Assembly (NCBI GenBank): GCA_922989275.2
Contig: OV277869.1
Span: forward strand, 40,284,189-40,348,188
Source of the DNA: Gari tellinella
Lineage: Eukaryota > Mollusca > Bivalvia > Cardiida > Psammobiidae
Reading direction: 5' to 3'
Length of the DNA stretch: 64,000 nt
Of the stretch, positions 55,673-64,000 are shown one piece after another; the first letter of the stretch is position 1; each line of letters opens with the position of its first letter. A program made the translations under genes and the position numbers. The notes below the pieces were generated by a model, which was not told the origin of the DNA, did no database searches, and saw only the letters and a program-made list of their open reading frames with translations.

Positions 55673-57495
55673 TTCGATACTAATAATTACAGCAGTTTTG
55701 GACATGTGAGATGTACATCTTTAATAACAAATCATATTTTTGAAAGTCCCACTCTATTTATCAATAAATGGTTTAATTTGTTGAACGGAAATTCGAACTG
55801 ATTTTCTCCGTAGCATACATAAATCTGTCATTCAACGGAAAACATTTCAAAATGAATGACCTTGTTTGATAAACACATCCCGTTAGGCATTTTCAAATCT
55901 TAGCCCGGCAACACTTACGCTTGTATTGATAGAATCTTTAAACGATTAACTGTGTTGTTAAGATGACGTACGTAAATTAACCTTTCCTCATAGAAGCGCC
56001 TTTAGTGCATTCAATTAATCTCTCCGCTATAGAAAATATTTCCAGTTAATACAGTCACGAACATAATACAATAACAAAAAGGTTTTTTTGTTGTTATTTT
56101 GGGCGTTGTTATTTTACATCTTAGCAGTTTAATCTTACAGCATGCTGAAAGTAAAGCAGAATGCGTCTAAAGACCTGTTCTGCTTTACTTTCAACCAGTT
56201 TTAAGTGGCCAATTGTCTTAAGACTAGAAACATGTTATGGAGTAACGGGGTAATGTCTAACCTTTCTTTGTTTATTTTTTCATAGAAATTCCTGTCACAG
56301 TGAGTGTAGATTCAGATCAAACGCCGAAATAACTTGAAATGATTAACCCATATGTGCCCACGATCCCATATATGGAACATAGGTAAACAGTGTAGACTCT
56401 GATCAGACGCCGCATGATGCGTAGTTAGAACACAGTGTATAAACGAACTGTACGATGACCGGGTAAAGTGACTAGCTGTAACAACGAATGTTGACATTTG
56501 TGCAGAGGTCGGAACATAAACCTGTTAATTTTGGATATCTTCTTCGAACCCATGCGAGCGAACGTAAGTAATATTTACAGTTATACATTTATTTTGTATC
56601 GTAGTACACTTGTAAGGGTGTAGGTAGAGAGGAAATTGTGATCTGATTGAAAATCAACACATAGTGTCGATTTCCCTCTCAAATTTGGCAACAGTTCTTT
56701 GAAAATGCCCTTTGTTTTAATCGCTTATATTACAATACGGTACTGTATGTTATCTAAATAGACCGCTAAACAAAGCAACCACTTTTTGTTTATCGTAAAT
56801 CGCCATTTGATTATAAATTTAGGCAAACTCCTACATGTAGACTGTATCATTTATTGCAATCATCTGCTATCATTTAAAGCGACTACCCAACAATGTGACT
56901 GTATGACATATAGCGACAAGATTCCCCTGACATTTGTATGACATATAGCAACTAGCTATACACGATTTCGAAAAGCCTGCTTGGTGTATTGTTATAGTTT
57001 CTTAATTAAAAGCTGTATCAGAGTGATACGTATATGTACGTGCAACATCTACTACGACTAAGTGTGTTCATGCAAATTACCATTTTCGACCATATTTTCG
57101 GAAATGTGTATGACATATTGCGACTCGCTTAATATGATTTCACCAATTCTGCATACTGTATTGTTATTATTCGGATATACTGATTTCCCCCCAAATCTTC
57201 GGATTTCTGCTCTTACTTTTAAAATTTGGACCTTAAGCGTAGTTTGCGTTGAAAACATTGATATGAGTGTCAAACAGTTTAGATCTAGATCAGACGGCGC
57301 GTTATGTGTCTGATCTGGATATGAACTATTTGTAGAGCATTGCAGCGAAAGGGTTAATGGTACGTTTCCTAAAACCGCGCTTGAAAATTTAGAAATCTTA
57401 GGATGTTTTAGCAACTTATGGTAGCCCTGATTTCAGCCTAACATTTATCAATTTATGTTTCAGGTTCAATGGATAATTTCCTGTGTATCTACTGC
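55673..57495. other. Spacer with MITE pieces, no gene seen
   Basis: A diverged P3-type element spans about 55978-56250, with hairpin AGCATGCTGAAAGTAAAGCA / CTGCTTTACTTTCAACCAG at 56137-56205. Core remnants lie at 56382 and 57271. A CTTATGGTAGCCCTG terminus lies at 57415-57429. The 118- and 83-codon ORFs at 57058-57414 run over these repeats. Confidence 0.45.
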
Positions 57496-58497
57496 CACTG
57501 TGTATACCCGTACACAGTATATTGGTACCAGCGAGTCGAGAGAATTAGCCGGTCGCTCTGCAGTGCGTGTATGTTTTTCATGGTTTTATAGCATAAAATG
57601 TCTATGATCAACATATATATAATACAGTATTAAAGCGTGATGTTTCTGTGATATGCTGATGTCAAAACAGTTCTGTTTTAATCACAGAAACTCTCGTTAA
57701 ATATATAATTATGCTGCCTAGTACCGGTAAATAACAACGATTGCTGACGAAAAATTACGATATCAACTGTTTCAAACGCTCCTGACTACAATATTTACAT
57801 GAAACACTTAGTCTATTTCATAATAATTCATGTAACTCACTACAACCACACTGTTGGGTCGTGATTTTAAGAATAGAATTAAAAGAAATTTGTGTCAAGT
57901 GTACGGCATCTTGGTTGTGAATGAAATATTACTGTACGGCATACTGATGTGTCACTGTACGGGGGTTTGCTACCAGATATTTGGCCCTTAAAACGTTTTG
58001 CTCTGTCCCAGTTCGTCCTCATGGTGTTACGTTCAACCAAAGGTAGCCGTGTACCGAGAACAGTCTTCCTATTTATAAAGTTTATACTTTTCATTGTTAA
58101 TTTACTTAAAATAGATAAACTTGATATAGAGCAGGAACACCTAATAAAATGAAATTGAAACGATGAATGTACGTTTAACATATTCTAATAGCTGTTCACG
58201 TAACAGAATACTTTTGAAGCGAACGAGTAACTGTATCGGACTATATCTTAATCGAAGATTTCTATTAAAAAACTTAACACACACAGAGTCAATAATGATT
58301 GCGGTTAATGTATGATATCAAACTAATCCACCCACTCATAAAATATTGAAATACACGTACACAACTATAATTTCCATCTGTGTTTTTCCATTTTGCACGA
58401 ACATATCGTGCAGTATGTTTACTGGTTAATGCGGTATCATTTACCACAGTGTAATCAGAATAAGCTGCCCGCTTTAAAGTGTGCGGTATTCAATTTA

Positions 58498-59290
58498 AAG
58501 ACATTTCCTGATCTTTTTCCGGTGGTGACACCAAACCAGGTATAAAATCATGCAGTCATATGCGAGTTTTGTCCTTACTGCTATCTTGTCCAGGGATAAT
58601 TATACTCATCCAAGCGTTTCACGTGAGGGCCGTACTTTAAGTTTGTTCGTTTGATTAGTAAAACCCATTGAAAAACCCCTTGAGGGGTATGTGAGGGGCT
58701 CTCTAGACAACTTGAGATTACTGACATTGACTTTGCACACTTTACTACCGTGTTACCTGTATTTTCACACAGAGTGAGAACAATGGGTGAGTCCATCAAT
58801 GGACTGATGAAATGTCTTTCATCCAGAGTCCTTTTCTATAAAAACTGCCGCGGTCGTGTTACACTTGCTTGTTATTCCTTATCTTGCTAAATTGTTGTCT
58901 GATTCAATAATGTCGTGTGCGAAGAGACACTAAACCCTTTTTTCAATGTGAGTGCCAAAACCAGTTTGAATATAGATCAGAAGTCGCGTTAAAGACATTT
59001 CCTGACATACTTTCGGTGGTAACACCAAAACAGGTTTAAAAGCATGCAATCATGTGGAATTTGTGCAGTTAGTGTTAACTGTTCTAGGGATAAAATCATT
59101 GAAGCGGTTCATGTGAGGTCCGTTCCTTCAATTTGTTAGTTTGGTTAAAAAACATTGGAATAACTCTTAGGTGTGAGTATGTCAGGGCCTCTCTAGACAA
59201 CTTGAGATTAGTGACATCTGCTAAGCACACTGTACTCCTACGTTACCTGTATTTTGACGCCTATTGAGCACAACAGGGTGCATCAAAGGA
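58498..59290. repeat. Two diverged direct copies of a 300-bp block
   Basis: 58498-58801 and 58992-59290 share AGACATTTCCTGA, GGTGACACCAAACCAGGT (second copy GGTAACACCAAAACAGGT), CTCTCTAGACAACTTGAGAT and TACCTGTATTTT in order. Identity is roughly 75%. The intervening 58890-58990 contains a half core (AAACCAGTTTGAATATAGAT). Confidence 0.7.
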
Positions 59291-59439
59291 CTTAAAGCGG
59301 CGTCTTGTCTTGTTCCAAACAGTTTGCAAATGTTATCCAATTAGCACTTGGGGTTACGTTTATTCGAATAACAGAGTTAAAATTGATAGTTGGCACACAT
59401 GTTGCTCTGTGCGGACAGCACGCCTGTAATAATGAACAA

Positions 59440-59622
59440 TAACAGTAAGCGCCAAAACAGTTTAACTTCACCAGAGTATCTCATAAAGGATGTCGACTTT
59501 TCTAAGTCGAACCAGCGAACAACATCTGTGAAAAGCAAATATGTTATATTTTTAATGGGAAATTTGCCTTCAAAGACCAGCCGATTGAATGCTATATAAT
59601 CAAGTTTACCAGTCTGTTTCAT
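59440..59622 (-). pseudogene. Protein-like segment (FEGKFPIKNITYLLF...), fragment
   Basis: The minus-strand frame 59622-59377 opens with MKQTGKLDYIAFNRLVFEGK, then FPIKNITYLLFTDVVRWF and MRYSGEVKLFWR, after which it runs into low-complexity Leu/Ile. The middle part looks like a conserved protein block (alternating hydrophobic and charged residues, Trp-Phe, Arg-Tyr). It reminds me of multi-copy uncharacterised invertebrate proteins that begin with a C2H2 finger, but I cannot name a family. It lies downstream of, and on the same strand as, the zinc-finger exon at 60043-59925. Frames in between are broken. Confidence 0.3.
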
Positions 59623-59924
59623 TTCGTCGATTACGCTTCGGATCAGGGATAGTAATTCTTTATACTCCCTTTATACTTCTTTATACTCCCGAAATTCCTC
59701 TACAACAGGCAATTCGGAGTCTTGCAACAAACATGCTCATGTTCTTCATTATATGCAAACTTGCACATTTTTTTTTCAATGGAGAGTCTTTGGGTGTAAA
59801 GTATCGCTTAGATAGATTATTTTGTTTCGTTTCGTCTATTATAGACATAACCCTCCCCTCCCCTCTACATTGTCCAGGTATAATATTGAAGTTGCACACT
59901 TTTTCGGAAAAAAAACAACAAACA

Positions 59925-60043
59925 ACGCTGGCGAAGGTATTTTAATTCCTGATAGCCATGCATCTCTGTCAAGTGGGAAATTACCTCCCGGAACGTGGGT
60001 AGTTGTTCCTTACAGTACGAACATTTGTACAGGTCCATAATCT
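59925..60043 (-). CDS. Candidate exon encoding one C2H2 zinc finger
   Basis: On the minus strand a long T-tract followed by ACAG (60055-60044) makes a good 3' splice site directly before ATTATGG. The exon reads MDLYKCSYCKEQLPTF, then REVISHLTEMHGYQELKY. The spacing Cys-x2-Cys-x12-His-x4-His fits a C2H2 finger, which usually binds DNA or RNA. The frame stays open to 59865, but residues after about 59925 look like random read-through (poly-Phe). No further finger and no clear donor were seen. It could be the first coding exon of a transposon-borne or host gene whose remainder has decayed. Confidence 0.4.
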
Positions 60044-60595
60044 GTAAAAAAAAAAAATGACAAGGTACAGAATATATACTTGTACAAATCAAACAGCCGT
60101 CGATTTCGATGTAGATTTAAGCAAGTTGCCGTACACTGGATTGAAAGGCTTTAGCAATATGCCGTTCACTAGCGTAGCAAGTTGCCGTACACCTAACCAA
60201 ATTTCATTTCGGGTTTTTAAAGCACATACGTCAAAACAATAGTAAAAGTTTCATAATGTCAATCAAGATAGCATAAATTACTCGTATAACATGAATAGAT
60301 CTCTTATACAATTATTAAAAACAAATTACAATGATATTATGTCAGCAACAGTTGTTATTTACCGGTACCAGGCAGCTTGTTTATACGTCTTACGAGAGGT
60401 TCTCTCGGTAAAACTGAAATGTTATGACATCAGCATGTTCCAGAAACATCTCGCTTTAATATAGTATTATTCTACATATTGATCATAGACATATAGTTCT
60501 AGAAAATCATGAAAACATACCTGCACTGCAGAGCGATCTGCTAAAAACTCTCGACTCGCTGGTACCAATATCCTGTGTACGGGTATACACAGTGA

Positions 60596-61650
60596 CTGCA
60601 CTTTCAGCACAGATGTATTCGACCAAGTCATACAACATCGTGTCGACATTCACGAAGACCAGAACCTAAGATTAAAATTTTATCGATTTCGGACATTACC
60701 AACACAATAAAAACTCACTCAAAGGACTTTCGTCTTGACACAAAACCGGCAAAAATTATGACATAAATTGTAAAAACAACCATAAAAAGTAAAAATGGAC
60801 CAGCATACAATGAAAACTAGGATTGTCCATTTCAGGTTTCAGGGAGGAAAAGCTAAACTTTATATTAACTTAATCAAGGACTTAATTATATATGTGCATA
60901 CATAAACAAAATGTCAGCATCAGCTTTGGAGTTGGAAGGTAGCGGGTTTGATCGCCAGTTGCAAACACTTACCAGTGCCGTAATATTGCTAGGAGCAGCT
61001 CTCTTTGGGGTCTACATTTTGTGCAAATTGTCAAAAGGAGGCATTGTAAGGTAAAGGGTTGAAAAGAGATTTATTTAAACTTTGTTAAACTAACAAAAGG
61101 GCGTTTTGGACGTAAAAGGATCCTAAAGTCGTCTGAAATCGTTACCGTAAGATCGCTATAATTGATACAGTATAGTCGCTATAATCATTCAGATCACCGT
61201 GTAGTCTGATTCAATAAACAATACAGTTTCAGTTTCATCAGTGCAGTACTTTGAACGTGGATATTTTATTAAATCTCACAGCTATTGTGGTTGTACTGCT
61301 ATCTAAATAAGAAAACATAATTTTCTCAAGTTTTAACGCCCGATTAGATGTCAGGATGTGTATAAACTGCATATATGACACGTTTGTAAACACGGCCTCG
61401 TGTAAACATTGCCAGGTATTTATTGATGTAATGGAAATATTTTGTTTGGAAAGCTTGATAACGGAACAATGACAGTCAGGTAAATATCTTAAATCAATGC
61501 ACAATAAAATGTACGTTTGCTTTTCTTAGTGATCTACTTAGAAAACAAGGAAAACAGATGAAAACATGTCCGCGTGTCGCACTGAATCGATTGACTCCTT
61601 ACAGTCTAGTCGCAAAATCTAGTCATTGTACAGTTCGTTTATACACTGTG
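60596..61650. other. Spacer, no gene supported
   Basis: At 60775-60850 TAAAAATGGACCAGCATAC and TCCATTTCAGGTTTCAGGGA is a P2 fragment. The 88-codon minus ORF (61504-61238) has no recognisable motif. Confidence 0.4.
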
Positions 61651-62021
61651 TAGAATGTTCTTCACCTCCACTTGGTTGACTCTGCTTACTTACATGTACA
61701 TACCTGTTGTCCACTGCCATGGGGTTATGCTGTAGATATTTTCAAGCCCGAAAAATTAAGTTCATTTCTTAAATTTACATTAAACTTGCTATAATTTCTA
61801 CTATTAAATGAATATTTTATTAGTAGGCATGTAAGTTTAAATCATAAGAGGTTGTTAAGACGAATTATGTGTACCCTGAATGGAACAGCCATAGTAACGC
61901 AATAAAATGAGTCGTGAAAAGCATATCTATAAGCACCGCCTCCTATGCGAAAGGCACCCTCAAGCCCACAAAACACTAAAATGTTATTGAACTAACCAAA
62001 CTATTATTTAACGTAGTTAGA

Positions 62022-62318
62022 ATGTTCTTCACCTCCACTTGGTTGACTCTGCTTAAAATGCATGCATTCTACTTACAACATGTACATACCTGTTGTCCAC
62101 TGCCATGGGGTTATGCTGTAGATATTTTCAAGCCCAATCCAGGAAATGAGATGTTCTGTAAGTTCGTCAGCAGCAAGTGCAGAGACAAACAGTCCAACAG
62201 TATGCATGACTGTCACCCCATGTTCTCCGTAGGCTTCCAATATGGTAACAATAACCGTGAAACAAGGACCAGGACTCAGGGCAAGGGTCTGAAGTATATT
62301 TTAGAAAAAATGTGCTGA
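62022..62318 (+). CDS. Cys-rich 98-codon ORF, possible exon, function unknown
   Basis: The ORF starts MFFTSTWLTLLKMHAF and ends GLKYILEKMC, with eight cysteines. These include CCPLPWGYAVDIFKPNPG, MFCKFVSSKCRDKQSNS and MHDCHPMF. The composition looks more protein-like than its AT-rich surroundings. A possible splice acceptor is GGTTATGCTGTAG at 62121, which would begin the exon with IFKPNPGNEMFCKF. I recognise no family. It stops just before a palindrome and is deleted from the sister copy at 61652, so it is not conserved between the duplicates. Confidence 0.25.
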   Translation: MFFTSTWLTLLKMHAFYLQHVHTCCPLPWGYAVDIFKPNPGNEMFCKFVSSKCRDKQSNSMHDCHPMFSVGFQYGNNNRETRTRTQGKGLKYILEKMC

Positions 62319-62323
62319 ATTCT

Positions 62324-62409
62324 TTCGGCGTTTAAGCAAAATAAACGGCAGAAAATGATCGGCAAATAAGCCGATCATTTTCTGTCGTTATTTTGCTTAA
62401 ACGCCGAAA
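62324..62409. repeat. 86-bp palindrome
   Basis: TTCGGCGTTTAAGCAAAATA and ACGGCAGAAAATGATCGGC are answered by GCCGATCATTTTCTGTCGTT and ATTTTGCTTAAACGCCGAA, around an AAATAA loop. Only a couple of mismatches. Confidence 0.85.
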
Positions 62410-62442
62410 AATTAAGTTCATTTCTTAAATTTACATTAAAGT

Positions 62443-63128
62443 CCCATTGTGTTTTCAGACCTTTTTTTAATGTCCAAAATACAATAACGGTTAATAATAA
62501 TGTTTCAACCTTCTTATGGGCCAAACTGATCTATGAAATGTTAAAGACAGACCTAATTCATCAAAAGTGGCAGTTTAAAACCATAACAAACCGAAAGTAT
62601 AGTCAAACAACTAGGTCTGACGTGTCACGGGGTCGCCGAGTCCATTTTTAAGGGAGATCAGCATTTCGGATATCCTCGTCTCATTCTTTTAAAAAACAAG
62701 GTTGAGTTATAGGTATAAACAATGAACGGATTAGTTATCAGAAACATAGCGTAATGGATAGGTCGTAGGCCCATAATCGAGTATATGATCGGGGAAATTT
62801 TATTTGGCGTGGGTTCGAAACTCGCATCAACCTAAAACTTTTTTTTTGCTAAAATATATTAAGGATTCTATACTTACTTTATTTCCAATTTCATTTCAAC
62901 CATCATATACTTTCATTGTAATGTAGATCTATGTAGATGATTATACGGTGAAACATCTCTATACATAAGTCATTGTTGGCCTTTAAGGCAGGTGCCAGCA
63001 TAATGGGGGAATAATGCATAAGGCAGTCTCCATTACTTTTGTTCTACATTCAGCAGCAGCCTGTCTAAAAAGACCACTTTAATAGTCCTTAATGAGTGGT
63101 CGATTCCTATGTGTTTCACCGTAATTAA
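62443..63128. other. Spacer containing a tRNA-like sequence
   Basis: At 62748-62833 on the plus strand, TAGCGTAATGGATAGG and GTGGGTTCGAAACTC resemble A and B boxes. No clean cloverleaf forms, so it is probably a SINE or tRNA relic; a T-run follows at 62840. Otherwise empty. Confidence 0.4.
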
Positions 63129-63319
63129 GGCTCCAGACAAGGAGAGTATTTCAAAAAGTAAAATCTTCATGTCTCCTTCAAACCCCATAGTGTGACTACT
63201 AATCAAAAGCTTCTCGAAGAGACCATTTTAATTAGTACATGCAATCAAACCATTAGGTTTAGTGCAGACATGAGGAAAATGTTGGAAAACTTGTGTCTAT
63301 TCCCCCTTATCTGGAGCCC
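63129..63319. mobile_element. MITE, CAGGGCTCCAGATAAGGG-ended family, copy 4
   Basis: GGCTCCAGACAAGGAGAG on the left and CCCCTTATCTGGAGCCCA on the right. Central AAGCTTCTCGAAGAG palindrome. Confidence 0.65.
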
Positions 63320-63576
63320 AGTAAACAGATCATGCTTGTAACTCATTACATTTCAATATTATAGAAGCCTATATGTATATACATGTACATGCATGTATTT
63401 TATCATCGATTAATTGTTTAAAATATGACTAATATCGGACTCGAACTGAAACAAAGCAACCCTTCACCAACACTGGCGAACGTGTTCATAAATGGTCAGC
63501 TTATATTATACAGTATGGAATAGAATATAATGCTTTACTATTCATGCAAGATTTAAATAAAAAAAGTGTAAGGTCG

Positions 63577-63660
63577 ACGTGGGATTCGAACCCACGCTTA
63601 CTAAAAATACTGCTATTTGCCTTTGCATACCTAACCTTTGCCTACTGCGCTAAACTGCTC
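63577..63660 (-). other. tRNA-like sequence with intact T-arm
   Basis: On the minus strand, TTTAGCGCAGTAGG (A box) is followed about 50 bases on by CGTGGGTTCGAATCCCACG, a perfect T-arm and B box. The anticodon region is long and the acceptor arms do not pair, so this is probably a SINE head or a pseudo-tRNA. Confidence 0.5.
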
Positions 63661-63779
63661 ACAATAATTCCGCCTTCATTATTTCCCCTCATATACGAAA
63701 CTATGGTCCGAGAACATGCGGAATGCTGTGTTACCTAAAAATTGGACTCGGCTGACCTTTGACACGTCAGATCGAGTTG

Positions 63780-63954
63780 TTTGACTGTTTGAATCTCGAA
63801 CAGACGCCGCGTAACTCGGCGTCTTATCTGGATCCAAACTGTTTGACAATAGTCTTAAGGTTCTTTTAATCAAAACTATGAATAAATCTAAACTAAACAA
63901 ATTTTGCACATGACAATTTCAAAGCAGACGTCTGTGCAGCAGAATAAGGGTTAA
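63780..63954. mobile_element. TTAA-type P1 MITE, right half
   Basis: Core hairpin 63787-63848 (GTTTGAATCTCGAACAGACG / CGTCTTATCTGGATCCAAAC), then a CAGACGTCTGTGCAGCAG block and the end AATAAGGGTTAA. The left terminus is not recognisable. Confidence 0.6.
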
Positions 63955-64000
63955 CCACTTCATTCCTGTGCTCCAGCTAATCCGAAGTAAACTGAACAAA

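Larger units (their letters stand above)
57496..60595. mobile_element. Candidate 3.1-kb element with about 270-bp inverted arms
   Basis: The left arm 57496-57765 (CACTGTGTATACCCGTACAC, TTGGTACCAGCGAGTCGAGA, ACCGGTAAATAACAAC) is matched in reverse by 60325-60595 (GTTGTTATTTACCGGTACC, TCTCGACTCGCTGGTACCAA, GTACGGGTATACACAGTG), at roughly 75-80% by eye. Between the arms lie a direct-repeat pair and a minus-strand zinc-finger-like exon. It may be a decayed DNA transposon with long terminal repeats, or two copies of one repeat that happen to face each other. Confidence 0.45.
61652..62442. repeat. Duplicated block, first copy internally deleted
   Basis: GTTCTTCACCTCCACTTGGT through GGGGTTATGCTGTAGATATT and TTCAAGCCC occurs at 61652-61750 and at 62022-62135. 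In the first copy it is joined directly to GAAAAATTAAGTTCATTTCT, which in the second copy lies 265 bp further on (62405). The first copy therefore lacks the ORF and palindrome contained in the second. Confidence 0.75.

Noticed and set aside
57058..57414. 118-codon minus-strand ORF and its plus-strand partner
   Set aside because: Both read through MITE ends and a hairpin-core remnant; no motif.

Overview
The window looks like AT-rich, intron- and repeat-dominated metazoan DNA, most likely from a marine mollusc and probably a bivalve. That placement is an inference from the mix of tRNA-derived SINE pieces, RNase H-less non-LTR retrotransposons and very many short palindromic non-autonomous DNA elements. 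No sequence here names a species, and I see no prokaryotic features and no complete, certainly functional host gene.

Layout. 1-7.7 kb: nested miniature inverted-repeat elements, a minus-strand SINE, a 628-bp long inverted repeat (2234-2861) and a perfect-looking 410-bp tandem duplication (4972-5791). 7.7-13.1 kb: a nearly full-length but decayed LINE, with ORF1, APE endonuclease, reverse transcriptase and a C-terminal zinc-binding-like motif. 13.1-16.25 kb: spacer with small MITEs and a tRNA-like sequence. 16.25-44.25 kb: a tandem segmental array of five related units. Four carry the same 3' exon of a trypsin-fold (S1) serine protease, each directly abutting an array of a 106-bp satellite. 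Array lengths differ strongly (about 21, 42, 19, 10 and 16 monomers). A 5'-truncated LINE interrupts unit 3 only. Unit 5 has satellite but no protease. 44.25-64 kb: spacer with many MITEs, a GT microsatellite, an element-like structure with about 270-bp inverted arms (57496-60595) enclosing a C2H2 zinc-finger-like exon, and duplicated blocks around 58.5-59.3 kb and 61.6-62.4 kb.

The two most interesting systems are these. First, the protease-exon/satellite co-amplification: the satellite runs into the coding sequence immediately before the catalytic His-Cys, the junction is shared by all copies, and the units show recent unequal exchange. Second, one palindromic core (AAACAGTTTGGATC ... near-perfect stem ... 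GATCAAACTGTTT) recurs more than 20 times inside several element families with otherwise unrelated ends. Changes in one arm are usually mirrored in the other, so a mobile hairpin module seems to be shared between different MITE families.

Coordinates of repeats were read by eye and may be off by a few bases. Family assignments of transposons and of the zinc-finger fragment were not checked by database search.
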